Positions 16,709 to 26,300 of a stretch of DNA of 64,000 nt are shown piece by piece. The stretch spans positions 1-64,000 of the forward strand of contig NZ_CAJNBK010000023.1 of the NCBI RefSeq assembly GCF_905220975.1, in the 5' to 3' direction. The stretch's first letter is position 1; each line of letters opens with the position of its first letter. This DNA is from Paraburkholderia haematera. GTDB taxonomy: Bacteria > Pseudomonadota > Gammaproteobacteria > Burkholderiales > Burkholderiaceae. The notes under the pieces are model-generated. The model saw only the letters and a list, made by a program, of their open reading frames with translations. It had not been told where the DNA came from and made no database searches. A program made the position numbers and the translations under genes.

Positions 16709-19054
16709 ATGAAAAACCGCCCGCGCGTCTCCCACGCAGCTCTGCTGCTGTTCGCCATCGCTGCTCATGTCCATGCCGCGCCCAATGAAGGTTCGGTGAC
16801 GGGCGCTGTCGCCGACGCAGCGGGCAAGCCCGTCCGGAACGCCACAGTCAGCGTTCAGAACGCAAGTGGTGCCGCTATCGGCGAAGCGAAAACGGACGCA
16901 GACGGCCATTTCGCCATCGCTCATGTGAGCCCAGGCACCTATGCGATCGTCGTCAGTGCGCCGGGATTCGCGAGCGGCAGCAGCATGGCGACCACGACTG
17001 CAGGCGCAGAAAGCACAGTGAGCGTCAAACTCGCTCAAAGCGACACACTCGATGTTCAGGTCAATGCAAAACGTCTCGATCGAGCCCGCAACGGACTGCT
17101 GCCGGAAACAGGCAGCAGCGTGTACCGCTTCAGCCAGGCCGATATCAATGCGCTGCCCGCGGGACAAGATACGCCGCTGAACCAGGTGCTGCTCCAGGCG
17201 CCCGGCGTGGCAAGCGACTCATACGGCCAGTTGCACGTTCGCGGCGACCACGCGAACCTGCAATACCGCATCAACGGCATCATCATTCCCGAGCCGATCA
17301 GCGGTTTCGGCCAGGCACTCGACACCCGCATCATCGACCAGGTGAACCTGCTCACCGGCGCGTTGCCGGCGCAATACGGCTACCGCACGGCTGGCGTGGT
17401 GGACATCCGCACGAAGACGGGCGATGCCGGCAACGGTGGATCCATCGACGTGTTCGGCGGCAGCCATCAAACGATCAAGACGAGCGCGGATGTATTCGGT
17501 AATCAGGGGCCGTTCAGCTACTACTTCAGCGGCTCGCTCGGCATGAACAACCTCGGGATCGAGAATCCCACCGCGAGTGCCAACGCGATTCACGACCACA
17601 CCCGTCAGGGCAATGCGTTCGGCTACATGTCGTACATCATCAACCCGCTCACGCGCGTGAGCGTGATGTTCGGCACGACGAGCAATCAGTTCGAGATCCC
17701 CAACACGCCCGGCCTGCCCACCAACTTCACACTCAACGGCAACAGCACCTTCGACTCGAGCCAGTTGAACGAAACGCAATCGGAGTTGAACAACTTCGCG
17801 GCGGTGGCCCTCCAGGGCACCAATGGCGGCGCACTGGACTATCAGGTCGCCCTCTTTACGCGCTACACACGGACGCAGTTCAATCCCGATCCGGTCGGCG
17901 ATCTGCTCTTTAACGGCGTGGCGTCGCAGGATTTTCACAGCAACTCGGCCAATGGCGCACAAGTGGACACGACCTGGCGGCTGAACGACAAGCATACGGT
18001 CCGGGCGGGTATCTTCTTCCAGCAGGAACATGCTGTGTTCAACGACAGCGTCAACGTATTCGCGACGGACAGCAACGGCAATCAGCTATCCGATCAGCCC
18101 TTCAATATTCAGGACTCCAGCAGCAAGACCGGCTATCTGTATAGCGCTTACGTGCAGGACGAGTGGAAGCTCACCGACAAGCTCACGCTGAACTATGGTC
18201 TTCGCTATGACAAGATGGACGAGTACGTCAGCGCAAGCCAGTTTAGCCCCCGCATCGGTCTCGTCTATGCGCTGACGCCGGCCACGACGTTCCATGCCGG
18301 CTACGCGCGCTATTTCACGCCGCCTGCATTCGAGCTGGTGTCTGGCTCGACCATCAGCCGCTTCAATGGCACAACCAACCAGAGTCCGTCGAGCCAGAAC
18401 GATCAGGTGCAACCGGAACGCAGCCACTATTTCGATCTCGGCGTGACCCAACGCCTCGGATCGAACGTGACGGTCGGACTCGACGCTTACTACAAGAAAT
18501 CGACGAACCTGATCGACGAAGGACAGTTCGGCTCCGCGCTCATCTTCACACCGTTCAACTACAGGGAGGGGCGCGTGTATGGAGTCGAGTTCACGGCCAA
18601 CTACAAACAGGACAACGTATCCGCCTACCTGAATCTCGCGTGGAGTCGCGCGCAGGGAACCCAGATCGATTCGGCGCAGTTCAACTTCGACCCGGCGGAA
18701 CTCGCTTATGTCAACAGCCACTGGGTCTATCTGGATCATGACCAACGCATTACGGCGTCATTCGGCGGAACCTACGATCTCGGCAAAACGACCTTCACTT
18801 TCGATGGTCTCGTGGGGAGCGGTTTGCGCAGCGGCTTTGCGAACACCGACCGGCTGCCGCTCTATGCGCAGGTCAATCTCGGTGTGATACAGCACTTCAA
18901 TCAGCCCCTCATCGGGAAGTTCGATGCACGCCTGCTCGTGGTCAACGCGTTCAACCGCGTCTATGAGTTGCGCGACGGGTCGGGTATCGGCGTCGGCGCA
19001 CCGCAATACGGTCCACATTTCGCCGTCTACGCCGGCATCACCAAGAATTTTTAA
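16709..19054 (+). CDS. TonB-dependent outer-membrane receptor with carboxypeptidase-regulatory-like N-domain
   Basis: The protein has 781 residues. The ATG at 16709 gives a signal peptide ending in AAHVHA; an in-frame GTG at 16685 would mask it. Residues about 30-110 form a CarboxypepD_reg-like beta-sandwich (VTGAVADAAGKPVRNATVSV). The plug follows (LPAGQDTPLNQVLLQAPGVA, LHVRGDHANLQYRINGI, EPISGF) and then a 22-strand barrel ending in Phe, as outer-membrane proteins do. No canonical TonB box is obvious. It starts an operon with its own ExbB, ExbD and TonB. A Zur-like site points to zinc or a zincophore; other substrates are possible. Confidence 0.85.
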   Translation: MKNRPRVSHAALLLFAIAAHVHAAPNEGSVTGAVADAAGKPVRNATVSVQNASGAAIGEAKTDADGHFAIAHVSPGTYAIVVSAPGFASGSSMATTTAGAESTVSVKLAQSDTLDVQVNAKRLDRARNGLLPETGSSVYRFSQADINALPAGQDTPLNQVLLQAPGVASDSYGQLHVRGDHANLQYRINGIIIPEPISGFGQALDTRIIDQVNLLTGALPAQYGYRTAGVVDIRTKTGDAGNGGSIDVFGGSHQTIKTSADVFGNQGPFSYYFSGSLGMNNLGIENPTASANAIHDHTRQGNAFGYMSYIINPLTRVSVMFGTTSNQFEIPNTPGLPTNFTLNGNSTFDSSQLNETQSELNNFAAVALQGTNGGALDYQVALFTRYTRTQFNPDPVGDLLFNGVASQDFHSNSANGAQVDTTWRLNDKHTVRAGIFFQQEHAVFNDSVNVFATDSNGNQLSDQPFNIQDSSSKTGYLYSAYVQDEWKLTDKLTLNYGLRYDKMDEYVSASQFSPRIGLVYALTPATTFHAGYARYFTPPAFELVSGSTISRFNGTTNQSPSSQNDQVQPERSHYFDLGVTQRLGSNVTVGLDAYYKKSTNLIDEGQFGSALIFTPFNYREGRVYGVEFTANYKQDNVSAYLNLAWSRAQGTQIDSAQFNFDPAELAYVNSHWVYLDHDQRITASFGGTYDLGKTTFTFDGLVGSGLRSGFANTDRLPLYAQVNLGVIQHFNQPLIGKFDARLLVVNAFNRVYELRDGSGIGVGAPQYGPHFAVYAGITKNF

Positions 19055-19081
19055 TTCCGTCAGGCTACGAAGAGGTCAGTC

Positions 19082-19729
19082 ATGCAAGATTGGACCAGCG
19101 TTCTGGCGGCGGTACGCGTAGGCGGATGGGTTATCTATCCGTTGACGATATTAGCCATTCTGGCGGTCGCCATCGCCTTTGAGCGGGCCTACGTGTTTCT
19201 GCGCTTTGGCCAGATGCCGGGCACACTGCCGGACACGCACGAAATCGCCGCGCCCGGATCGGCCCTTGATTGGGCCGGCAGGTTAAAAGATGCCTCCAGT
19301 CAGAACGCATTCCGACGTATGAGCGCACCGTGGACACCTGATCCTTCTGTGCCGCTGTGGCTGCGCGAGGCAAAGGCGCAATCGGTTGCCTCGCAAATCG
19401 AACGCGACATGAGCAAGGGTTTCTGGGTGCTGGAAACCATCGTGACGGCAGCGCCACTACTGGGTCTGCTCGGCACTATCGTCGGCATGATGCATTCGTT
19501 TCAGCTATTCGGCGGCGACGGCCTCGTCGACCCGGGTGGCGTGACCGGCGGCGTGGCACAGTCGTTGGTGGCAACCGCGATCGGCCTGGTGGTCGCCTTG
19601 TTCGCACTCTTTGCGTTCAACTATTTCTCCCGCCGGCTCGAACGGCTCATGGATGAACTCGAGTCGTTCGCGAATGCGCGGCTCAGCGAGATCCGTCTTG
19701 CCACGTCACCTGCGGGAGCGCAGCCGTGA
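19082..19729 (+). CDS. exbB: ExbB-like proton channel protein
   Basis: The protein has 215 residues and three membrane segments. The MotA_ExbB domain shows GFWVLETIVTAAPLLGLLGT and GGVTGGVAQSLVATAIGLVV, the conserved pore helices. With ExbD it uses the proton gradient to energise TonB. It lies 27 bp after the receptor and overlaps ExbD by 4 bp. A dedicated set next to one receptor suggests private energisation. Confidence 0.9.
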   Translation: MQDWTSVLAAVRVGGWVIYPLTILAILAVAIAFERAYVFLRFGQMPGTLPDTHEIAAPGSALDWAGRLKDASSQNAFRRMSAPWTPDPSVPLWLREAKAQSVASQIERDMSKGFWVLETIVTAAPLLGLLGTIVGMMHSFQLFGGDGLVDPGGVTGGVAQSLVATAIGLVVALFALFAFNYFSRRLERLMDELESFANARLSEIRLATSPAGAQP

Positions 19730-20124
19730 AGCTCAAGCGCTCGCGCGCGGCGAAGCGCGGTCGCATCGAAATCATTCCGATGATCGATGTGATGTTCTTT
19801 CTGCTGGCGACCTTCATGCTCGCATCGCTTGCGATGCAGCGGCTCGACGCCGTTAAAATCCGGCTCCCGGCTGGTCGCGCGCAACAGATAGCGGGCCATG
19901 AACCGTTGACGATCTCGGTGGACGGCAGCAACGCGATATTCGTGAACCATCAATCTGTTCATCTCGATCAGATCGAGCCGACGGTGAAACGCCTGCTCCA
20001 GCCGAACGGCAATGTTGTCATCGCCGCCGACGACGACGCGGGCCACGGCGTGGTCGTTCAGGCGATGCTGGCCGCGCGCCGCGCGGGCGCCGAGCGGTTT
20101 CTGATCGCGGTGCATCGTGAATAA
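19726..20124 (+). CDS. exbD: ExbD-like biopolymer transport protein
   Basis: The protein has 132 residues with a short basic N-terminus and one membrane helix. IIPMIDVMFFLLATFMLASL contains the essential Asp (IDVMF). The periplasmic domain carries TISVDGSNAIFVN and the usual VVIAADDDAGHG strand. It is coupled to ExbB by an ATGA-type overlap and to the TonB gene by an 8-bp overlap. Confidence 0.9.
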   Translation: MKLKRSRAAKRGRIEIIPMIDVMFFLLATFMLASLAMQRLDAVKIRLPAGRAQQIAGHEPLTISVDGSNAIFVNHQSVHLDQIEPTVKRLLQPNGNVVIAADDDAGHGVVVQAMLAARRAGAERFLIAVHRE

Positions 20125-20860
20125 GCGGATGCGCTTCACGGCTGCGGTGGACGATTCTCCGAGAATACGGATCGCGCTAGCGGTGCTGGTCGCGCTATTT
20201 GTATGGGTTGGTTTCCTGTTTCAGTTGGGGCGCTGGTTGGGTACGACAACGTCTGCACATGTCCCTGAAAAGCCACTCGAGATGCGGATGGTGGAACTCG
20301 ATCCTCCTAAGGCTCCGGCTACGCGCACTATGCACGCTCCAACTGCACCGGCAAAACCACAACGGCCCGCGGATCCAGGCCCTCATGTTCCAACGCAATC
20401 ACGCACGACACCACCTGTGCAACCTGTGCAACCTGTGCCATCGAAGCCAGATGTGCGATCGGTGCAAAGCGTAGCGCCGGCTCTGTCAACGCCTGCGACA
20501 CAAGAACCGAAGGTGGCGGACGAGTCATCCACGCACGCCGCTGCACCTTCTGAAGAAAGCGCAAACGCCGCTCCGTTTGCCAGGTCTTCCGGCGATGCCG
20601 CGGCGCACTCCATTTCCCAACCGCTGCCAGAACTCCCCGACGATTTGCGCGAGCAGGCATATCAAACCGTCGCGACGGCCCGTTTCGCCATTCACGTCGA
20701 CGGCTCGGCCGACGTCGAACTCATCAAGCCGACGTCCAACCCGCGGCTCAACCAGATCCTTATTGAAGCGCTCCGCAGATGGCGCTTTTTTCCCGCGATG
20801 CAGGCCGGTCATCCGATCGAGAGCCGGCAGGACATTCGTGTGCATTTCAATGTGAGCTAA
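20117..20860 (+). CDS. tonB: TonB-family energy transducer
   Basis: The protein has 247 residues from GTG at 20117. A membrane helix near residues 18-40 (IRIALAVLVALFVWVGFLFQ) leads into a Pro-rich periplasmic spacer. Its low-complexity DNA includes a repeated CAACCTGTG (20418, 20427), a likely length-variable tract. The TonB C-terminal fold (FAIHVDGSADVELIKPTSNP, then LIEALRRWRFFPA) ends the protein. It links ExbBD to the receptor encoded upstream. Confidence 0.87.
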   Translation: MNKRMRFTAAVDDSPRIRIALAVLVALFVWVGFLFQLGRWLGTTTSAHVPEKPLEMRMVELDPPKAPATRTMHAPTAPAKPQRPADPGPHVPTQSRTTPPVQPVQPVPSKPDVRSVQSVAPALSTPATQEPKVADESSTHAAAPSEESANAAPFARSSGDAAAHSISQPLPELPDDLREQAYQTVATARFAIHVDGSADVELIKPTSNPRLNQILIEALRRWRFFPAMQAGHPIESRQDIRVHFNVS

Positions 20861-20935
20861 TGAGAGTGACCCGATCCGCCGTCTGCATCCGGACATCAGC
20901 CTCAATCGGGCGAACGTGTTTCCATAGCGCTCACC

Positions 20936-21787
20936 TCACCCCTTCGTCGCCCCAAACGTCAACCCGGCCACGAAATGCTTCTGCATCGCGAAGAACATTG
21001 CGACCGAAGGCAAGGCCGCGAGAATCGACCCCGCGGACACAAGGTTCCACGCCGTCGTCCACTGCCCCTTCAACGCCGCGACCCCGACGGTAATCGGTGC
21101 GGCGTCGTCGCCTTGCGTCAGACACAGCGCCCAGAAATAGTCGTTCCACACGAACGTGAACACAAGAATCGCCAACGCTGCCAGCGCAGGACGGATCAAT
21201 GGCAACACGATCCTGAAAAACACGGTCCATTCGTTCGCGCCTTCGATCCGCGCCGCCTCAACCAGTTCAAATGGCAACTGCTTGATGAAATTCCGCAGAA
21301 ACAGCGCGCAGAATCCGGTCTGAAACGACACATGGAACAGAATCAGCGCGCTCACCGTATTGAACAATCCGAGCTGCAACGACAGATCACGCACCGGAAT
21401 CATCAACACTTGCACCGGGACAAAATTGCCCGCAACGAACGTCGCGAACAGCGTCGAATTTCCACGAAACCGGTAGATGGCCAGCGCGAATCCCGCCATT
21501 GCCGCAAGCGCAATCGAGCCCACCACAGCGGGCACCGTAATCAGCACGCTGTTCCAGAAGTAATGCAGCATCGGCGAAGTCGTCAACGCCTCACGATAAT
21601 TGTCGAACATCGCGAAGTGCTTCGGCCAGCCCCAATAGTTGCCCTCGCTCAGTTCCTCCGTCGAACGCACCGAGGTCACGAGCACCGCGATCATCGGCAG
21701 CAGCCAGATCAGCAGCGCGAGCGGCAACGTCAATTTGTACACACGGCGCGTCGCCGGCTTCCATTTGTCGATCGGGATCGGAAACAT
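20936..21787 (-). CDS. Sugar ABC transporter permease (MalG family)
   Basis: The protein has 283 residues and six membrane segments. The EAA loop reads EAARIEGANEWTVFFRIVLP, the docking site for the MsmX-like ATPase. Length and the VLVTSVRSTEEL start are standard for MalG-type permeases of carbohydrate importers. It is the last gene of a five-gene minus-strand operon with ATPase, GH42 beta-galactosidase, binding protein and MalF-type permease. It faces the TonB gene convergently. Confidence 0.9.
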   Translation of the reverse strand: MFPIPIDKWKPATRRVYKLTLPLALLIWLLPMIAVLVTSVRSTEELSEGNYWGWPKHFAMFDNYREALTTSPMLHYFWNSVLITVPAVVGSIALAAMAGFALAIYRFRGNSTLFATFVAGNFVPVQVLMIPVRDLSLQLGLFNTVSALILFHVSFQTGFCALFLRNFIKQLPFELVEAARIEGANEWTVFFRIVLPLIRPALAALAILVFTFVWNDYFWALCLTQGDDAAPITVGVAALKGQWTTAWNLVSAGSILAALPSVAMFFAMQKHFVAGLTFGATKG

Positions 21788-21797
21788 GCCCGGCTCC

Positions 21798-22790
21798 TTA
21801 TTGCTCGGTGCGCAGCATGCGGCGCAGGTGATAGACGATGTACACCAGCATGATTCCGAACAGCACGACGGCCACCGCCGCGGAATAGCCGATGCGGTAA
21901 TACTTGATCGCCTGGTCGTACATGTAATACGCGAGCACGGTCGAACTTTCGAATGGTCCGCCGCTCGTCATCACCGAAATCAGATCGAAGCTGCGCAGCG
22001 CGCCGATCACCGTGACGACGATCGCCATGAACGTGGTCGGCCGCAGTTGCGGCAGGATGACGTGCCACAGCATCGACCAGCCTCGCGCGCCTTCCATCCG
22101 CGCGGCTTCGATCTGTTCGGCGTTCAGCGAGGTCAGGCCGGTCAGGTAGAGAATCATGCAATACGCGGTTTGTGGCCACAGCGCGGCGAACACGATCCCG
22201 AGGGTGGCGTATCGAGGATCACCGAGTACCGGCACGCCGTGCCCGAGCATCATGGCGAGCAAACCGAAGGTGGGGTCGTAGAACCACGAGAAGATCAGGC
22301 CAACCACAACACCCGATAAAACAAATGGCGCGAAGAACAGCGATTTGACGATGCGGATGCCAGCCACCGCCTGATTCAGATAGAGCGCGACGGCGAGCCC
22401 CATCGGCGGCGCAAGCAGGAACAGCAGCAACCAGATGAGGTTGTTCTTCAACGCCGTGTAGAACGTCGGCGTATGGAAAAGCTCGACATAGTTTGCGAGG
22501 CCGACAAAAGCGGGGTCGGTCATCCCGTCCCAGTTGAAAAAGCTCAGGCGGATGGTCGAGATGATCGGCCATACGACGTAAATCGCCACCATCACGCAGG
22601 CCGGCGCGAGAAACAGAAAGGCGGCTCGGCGCTGCCGGCGCGCGGTCGGCGATGGTGGGCGGCGGCGCGCCACGCGAGCCGGCCCGCCGCGCATTGCGCC
22701 GCCCGAAGCCGGTATGCCCGACCCTGGCAAGCCAGGACTGCCGGATTCGGCAGGACCGCCGACAGTGTGACGGGTGACAGAGTGCGACAC
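21798..22790 (-). CDS. Sugar ABC transporter permease (MalF family)
   Basis: The protein has 330 residues. A Pro/Gly/Arg-rich cytoplasmic N-terminus of about 60 residues precedes six membrane helices. The EAA loop is EAARMEGARGWSMLWHVILP. A GTG at 22790 was chosen because AGGAG lies 7 bases before it. The in-frame ATG at 22796 sits almost on top of that site and is too close. It pairs with the MalG-type protein encoded 10 bp downstream to form the channel. Confidence 0.87.
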   Translation of the reverse strand: MSHSVTRHTVGGPAESGSPGLPGSGIPASGGAMRGGPARVARRRPPSPTARRQRRAAFLFLAPACVMVAIYVVWPIISTIRLSFFNWDGMTDPAFVGLANYVELFHTPTFYTALKNNLIWLLLFLLAPPMGLAVALYLNQAVAGIRIVKSLFFAPFVLSGVVVGLIFSWFYDPTFGLLAMMLGHGVPVLGDPRYATLGIVFAALWPQTAYCMILYLTGLTSLNAEQIEAARMEGARGWSMLWHVILPQLRPTTFMAIVVTVIGALRSFDLISVMTSGGPFESSTVLAYYMYDQAIKYYRIGYSAAVAVVLFGIMLVYIVYHLRRMLRTEQ

Positions 22791-22805
22791 GATCATTCTC
22801 CTGTC

Positions 22806-22889
22806 GACCAGAGTTAGCGCTTTAGCTGTCGACCGGAGTTCGCACTTCAGTGCGTTACTCCGGTCCCATGCAAAGCACTTACTCTGGTC
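22806..22889 (-). repeat. Nested inverted repeats after the sugar-binding protein gene
   Basis: The outer arms GACCAGAGT (22806-22814) and ACTCTGGTC (22881-22889) enclose inner arms GACCGGAGT (22831-22839) and ACTCCGGTC (22857-22865). The inner hairpin has a further CGCAC/GTGCG stem closing a TTCA loop. Inner and outer arms are the same motif with one substitution that is matched in its partner. The element fills most of the gap between binding protein and MalF-type permease and probably folds in the mRNA. Confidence 0.7.
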
Positions 22890-22951
22890 CCATGCAAGAT
22901 AATTGCGGATCCGATGCAACGCGTAGCGGCCCAACCTCGGGCCGCTACCGC

Positions 22952-24211
22952 TCATTTCTTATAGATCCGCTTGCGCGTCTGCTCGAGTTGCGCGAGCACG
23001 TCGTCGAGCTTCGAAGGATCGGAGACGAATTGCTGCATCCCCTTCATGCCTTCGTCGGCCATTTCCTTCGTCATGTCGCGATCGTAGAACTGCGCAATGC
23101 CGCCCTTCGTATTCGCGAGAATCTGGAAGCCGATCTTCGAGATCGGATCCTCAGGCTCAGGCGACTTGCTGTTCGCCGACAGCGAGCCGAGCCCGGCCGC
23201 CAGCTTCGCGCCATTTTCCGGTGTCTGCACGAACGCGAGGAAAGCATGGGCATCCGCCTTGTTCTTCGCCTTTGACGGAATATGCAGCGATTCGACCGGG
23301 CCGTCTTCGGCGGTCGGCACGTTCGCGTCGATGATCGGGAACTGGAAGTAGCCCATTTCCGGCTTGACGTTCGGCGGGAAACCTCCAGTGATGAAGGTGC
23401 CCATCAGCATCATCGCGGCCTTGCCCTGGAACAGGAACGGCTGCACGGCATCCAGATCGTAGGAAAGCGAATTGTCGATGAAATAGCCCGCATCGATCAG
23501 TTGTTTCCACGTCGTGTAGACCTTCTTCACGCGCGGATCGGTGTACGCGATATCGCCCGCCATCAGTTTCTGATGGAATGCGTTGCCGTTCAGGCGCAGG
23601 TCGAGATAATCGAACCAGCCGGCCAACGTCCACGAATCACGGCCTGCTACTGCGATCGGCGTAATGCCTGCCGCTTTCAGCTTCTTGCAGTCGTCGAGAA
23701 ACTGGTCCCACGTTTTCGGTTCGCCGGTAATGCCGGCCTTCTGGAACAGATCCTTGCGATAGAACATGCCCCACGAGTAATACACGGTCGGTGCGGCGTA
23801 CTGCTTGCCCTTATACGACGACGCTTCCTTCGTCGACGCATACATGTCGTTCCAGCCGTTCTTCGCCCAGTCGCCGCTCAGATCGTCGAACAGGCCGCGC
23901 TGCGCGTAATACGCCATGCGTTCGCCGTCATGCCAGTTGACGATATCGGGCGCGACGGTGGAGAGCCAACCGGGCAACTGGACCTTGTACGCTTCTTCGT
24001 CGACGAAAGACACCTTCACGTCGGTGCCGGGATGCGTTTTCTTGAAGTCGTCGATGATCGACTGCCAGACGGCGCGTTGACTCGCGCCCTTGAACGCGAT
24101 GTTGACCGCGAGGGTGCCGGCCTGCGCCGTGCTGACGACGGATGTCCCTGCGGCCGCCGCGGCCAGCGCTAGCGTTAACGCCAGCAGAATCCTGCGAGGT
24201 TTCAGTGCCAT
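22952..24211 (-). CDS. Sugar ABC transporter substrate-binding protein (family 1)
   Basis: The protein has 419 residues with a Sec signal (MALKPRRILLALTLALAAAA, cleavage near STAQAG). It is a SBP_bac_1 protein of the ABC sugar-importer type: WQSIIDDFKKTHPGTDVKV and YYSWGMFYRKDLFQKAGI, with a typical C-lobe. Next to a GH42 beta-galactosidase it most likely binds a galactoside or galacto-oligosaccharide. Strong hairpins follow the gene. Confidence 0.88.
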   Translation of the reverse strand: MALKPRRILLALTLALAAAAAGTSVVSTAQAGTLAVNIAFKGASQRAVWQSIIDDFKKTHPGTDVKVSFVDEEAYKVQLPGWLSTVAPDIVNWHDGERMAYYAQRGLFDDLSGDWAKNGWNDMYASTKEASSYKGKQYAAPTVYYSWGMFYRKDLFQKAGITGEPKTWDQFLDDCKKLKAAGITPIAVAGRDSWTLAGWFDYLDLRLNGNAFHQKLMAGDIAYTDPRVKKVYTTWKQLIDAGYFIDNSLSYDLDAVQPFLFQGKAAMMLMGTFITGGFPPNVKPEMGYFQFPIIDANVPTAEDGPVESLHIPSKAKNKADAHAFLAFVQTPENGAKLAAGLGSLSANSKSPEPEDPISKIGFQILANTKGGIAQFYDRDMTKEMADEGMKGMQQFVSDPSKLDDVLAQLEQTRKRIYKK

Positions 24212-24285
24212 GTTGCTGTCTCCTTTATCCCTTGATTTTGCGTCGTTGTCGTTACTGCATGGAATCTCTCGTTCAGCACTTCAGA

Positions 24286-26289
24286 TCATTTTCTCGATCG
24301 ATAGACGGCCACACCTTGCGGTTCGATCGCGCGTGAACCGATTACAAAGGCATCGTCGGCGACATCGCAAAGCGTGTGCGTCTGATCGCCGTAGTTGAAC
24401 ACGTAGGTCAGCGCACCACGACGGCTGACTCGCACGCTGTCGCCGAGCGGCATCGTGTCGACGCCCGCTTCCGCGGCGATTCGCGAGAACAGACGGACGG
24501 TAAACGCATCGTCGAACAGGCTCGCGAGGTAATGAAACGCGCCGCTTTTCACGTACGCGGGATGGCCGTCAGCGAAACGGGCTCGCACGTCGAGACGAGC
24601 GTCCGTGGCATCGCTGTCGCCGTTTCCTTCAATGAAATCGCGCCAGTGACGCGCGACGCCGTCTTCGACGGTCGCGTCCTTGTCGTCCACCGGCAGCACG
24701 CGTTCGGTCACATTCGGCCGCATCGATTCAACGCGCCACACACGCATCGGCAGCACCGAAGCAAGCGCACCCGGAGGCAAGTTCGCCGGAATCTGTACAT
24801 CCTGAGTCTTCGATCCGGTGCGCGGACCGACAACGACTTGCGCGCCCGAGCTTGCAAGCCGCGCGGCGAAATCGGCAGGCACGACCGGCAACGGTGGCAC
24901 GACGATCAGACGATAACCGTCGAGTGGCGCATCGACCGGCACGATATCGACATCCAATCCAAGCGCACGCAACGCTGAGTAGTACTCGAATGCGAAGCGC
25001 GGATAGTGAAAGTCCGCCCCCTGCGGATGAATCTCGAAGAGCCATTTCGCTTCGTAGTCGTAGACGAGCGCGACCTTCGAACGAATTGCGGCTTCGGCGT
25101 CGGCGTTCGCGGCGAGCACCGCGCGAATCTCGTCGGCGACCTGCGCGGCTTCATTGCCGCCAACATCGAGCCGGTTATCGGGCGTATTCAGGCCCGCGTG
25201 CATCTGCTCCTGCGCGAACGGCGCCTGGCGCCAGCGGAAATACGACACACAACCCGCTCCATGCGCGAACGCCTCCCAACTCCACAGCCGCACCATGCCG
25301 GACAGCGGCGCGGGATTCCACTGCGCCCAGTTCACCGGACCGGGCTGCTGCTCCATCACCCAGAACGGCAGCTTCGACATGCCACGGTAGACGTCATGAT
25401 TGAACGACGCAAAGTCGGGATGCCCGCTGCGCAACCAGCGCGCCTTCACCTCAGGCGCAAACCACTGCTCTTCGAGCGCGCCGAGCGGATAGCTGTCCCA
25501 CGCCGCGACATCGAGATCGGCCGCCACCTTGTAGTGATCGAACTCGGTGAAGAGCTGCATGAAGTTGTGCGCGACCGGTCGCCCCGGCGAATGCGCGCGG
25601 ATGATTTCGACCTGCATGCGGTTGTAGCGTGCCACCTCGTCGGAGGCGAAGCGCCGGTAATCGAGCCGGTGCGACGGATGCGCCTCGGTAACGGTCGCCA
25701 CCGGCGCGTCGATCTCTTCGAAGCTGCGATATTCCATGCTCCAGAACACCGTGCCCCACGCACGGTTCAGTGCATCGATGGTTTGATAGCGCGCCTTGAG
25801 CCACTCCCGAAAGCGCCCTACTGCCGCCGGTGAATAGCTGACCACCGTGTGATGACAACCGAATTCGTTATCGGTTTGCCAGTACGCGACGGCCGGATGC
25901 TGGCCGTAACGCTCGGCAACCGCCGTGCAGATCCGCTGCGATGCGGCGAAATACGAGGGCGATGAAAAATCGTAATGACGGCGTGAGCCGAAGGCGCGCG
26001 GACGGCCGTCCGCGCCAATCGGCAGAATGTCTGGATGACGGTCGATCAGCCACTTGGGTGGCGTTGCCGTCGGCGTACACATGACGACCTGAAGGCCGGC
26101 CGCGCCGAGTACGTCGATCGCGCGATCCAGCCAGCCCCAGGCATATTCGCCCGGCGTTGGCTCGATCCGGCTCCACGCAAATTCGGCGATTCGCACCTGC
26201 TCGATGCCGAGTGCTTTCATCCGGCGAGCGTCGTCTTCCCACATCGACTCCGGCCAGTGTTCCGGGTAATAACAGACTCCAAGGCGCAT
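24286..26289 (-). CDS. GH42 beta-galactosidase
   Basis: The protein has 667 residues. The first residues, [20 protein letters not shown], are the GH42 opening, which fixes the ATG at 26289. The acid/base is Glu142 in [12 protein letters not shown]. The nucleophile is Glu313 in [13 protein letters not shown], close to the family's usual E312. The beta/alpha barrel, trimerisation domain ([20 protein letters not shown]) and C-terminal beta domain appear complete. There is no signal peptide, so it hydrolyses imported galactosides in the cytoplasm. It lies between the ATPase and binding-protein genes in the operon. Confidence 0.92.
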   Translation of the reverse strand: MRLGVCYYPEHWPESMWEDDARRMKALGIEQVRIAEFAWSRIEPTPGEYAWGWLDRAIDVLGAAGLQVVMCTPTATPPKWLIDRHPDILPIGADGRPRAFGSRRHYDFSSPSYFAASQRICTAVAERYGQHPAVAYWQTDNEFGCHHTVVSYSPAAVGRFREWLKARYQTIDALNRAWGTVFWSMEYRSFEEIDAPVATVTEAHPSHRLDYRRFASDEVARYNRMQVEIIRAHSPGRPVAHNFMQLFTEFDHYKVAADLDVAAWDSYPLGALEEQWFAPEVKARWLRSGHPDFASFNHDVYRGMSKLPFWVMEQQPGPVNWAQWNPAPLSGMVRLWSWEAFAHGAGCVSYFRWRQAPFAQEQMHAGLNTPDNRLDVGGNEAAQVADEIRAVLAANADAEAAIRSKVALVYDYEAKWLFEIHPQGADFHYPRFAFEYYSALRALGLDVDIVPVDAPLDGYRLIVVPPLPVVPADFAARLASSGAQVVVGPRTGSKTQDVQIPANLPPGALASVLPMRVWRVESMRPNVTERVLPVDDKDATVEDGVARHWRDFIEGNGDSDATDARLDVRARFADGHPAYVKSGAFHYLASLFDDAFTVRLFSRIAAEAGVDTMPLGDSVRVSRRGALTYVFNYGDQTHTLCDVADDAFVIGSRAIEPQGVAVYRSRK

Positions 26290-26300
26290 CCGAATGTCCT

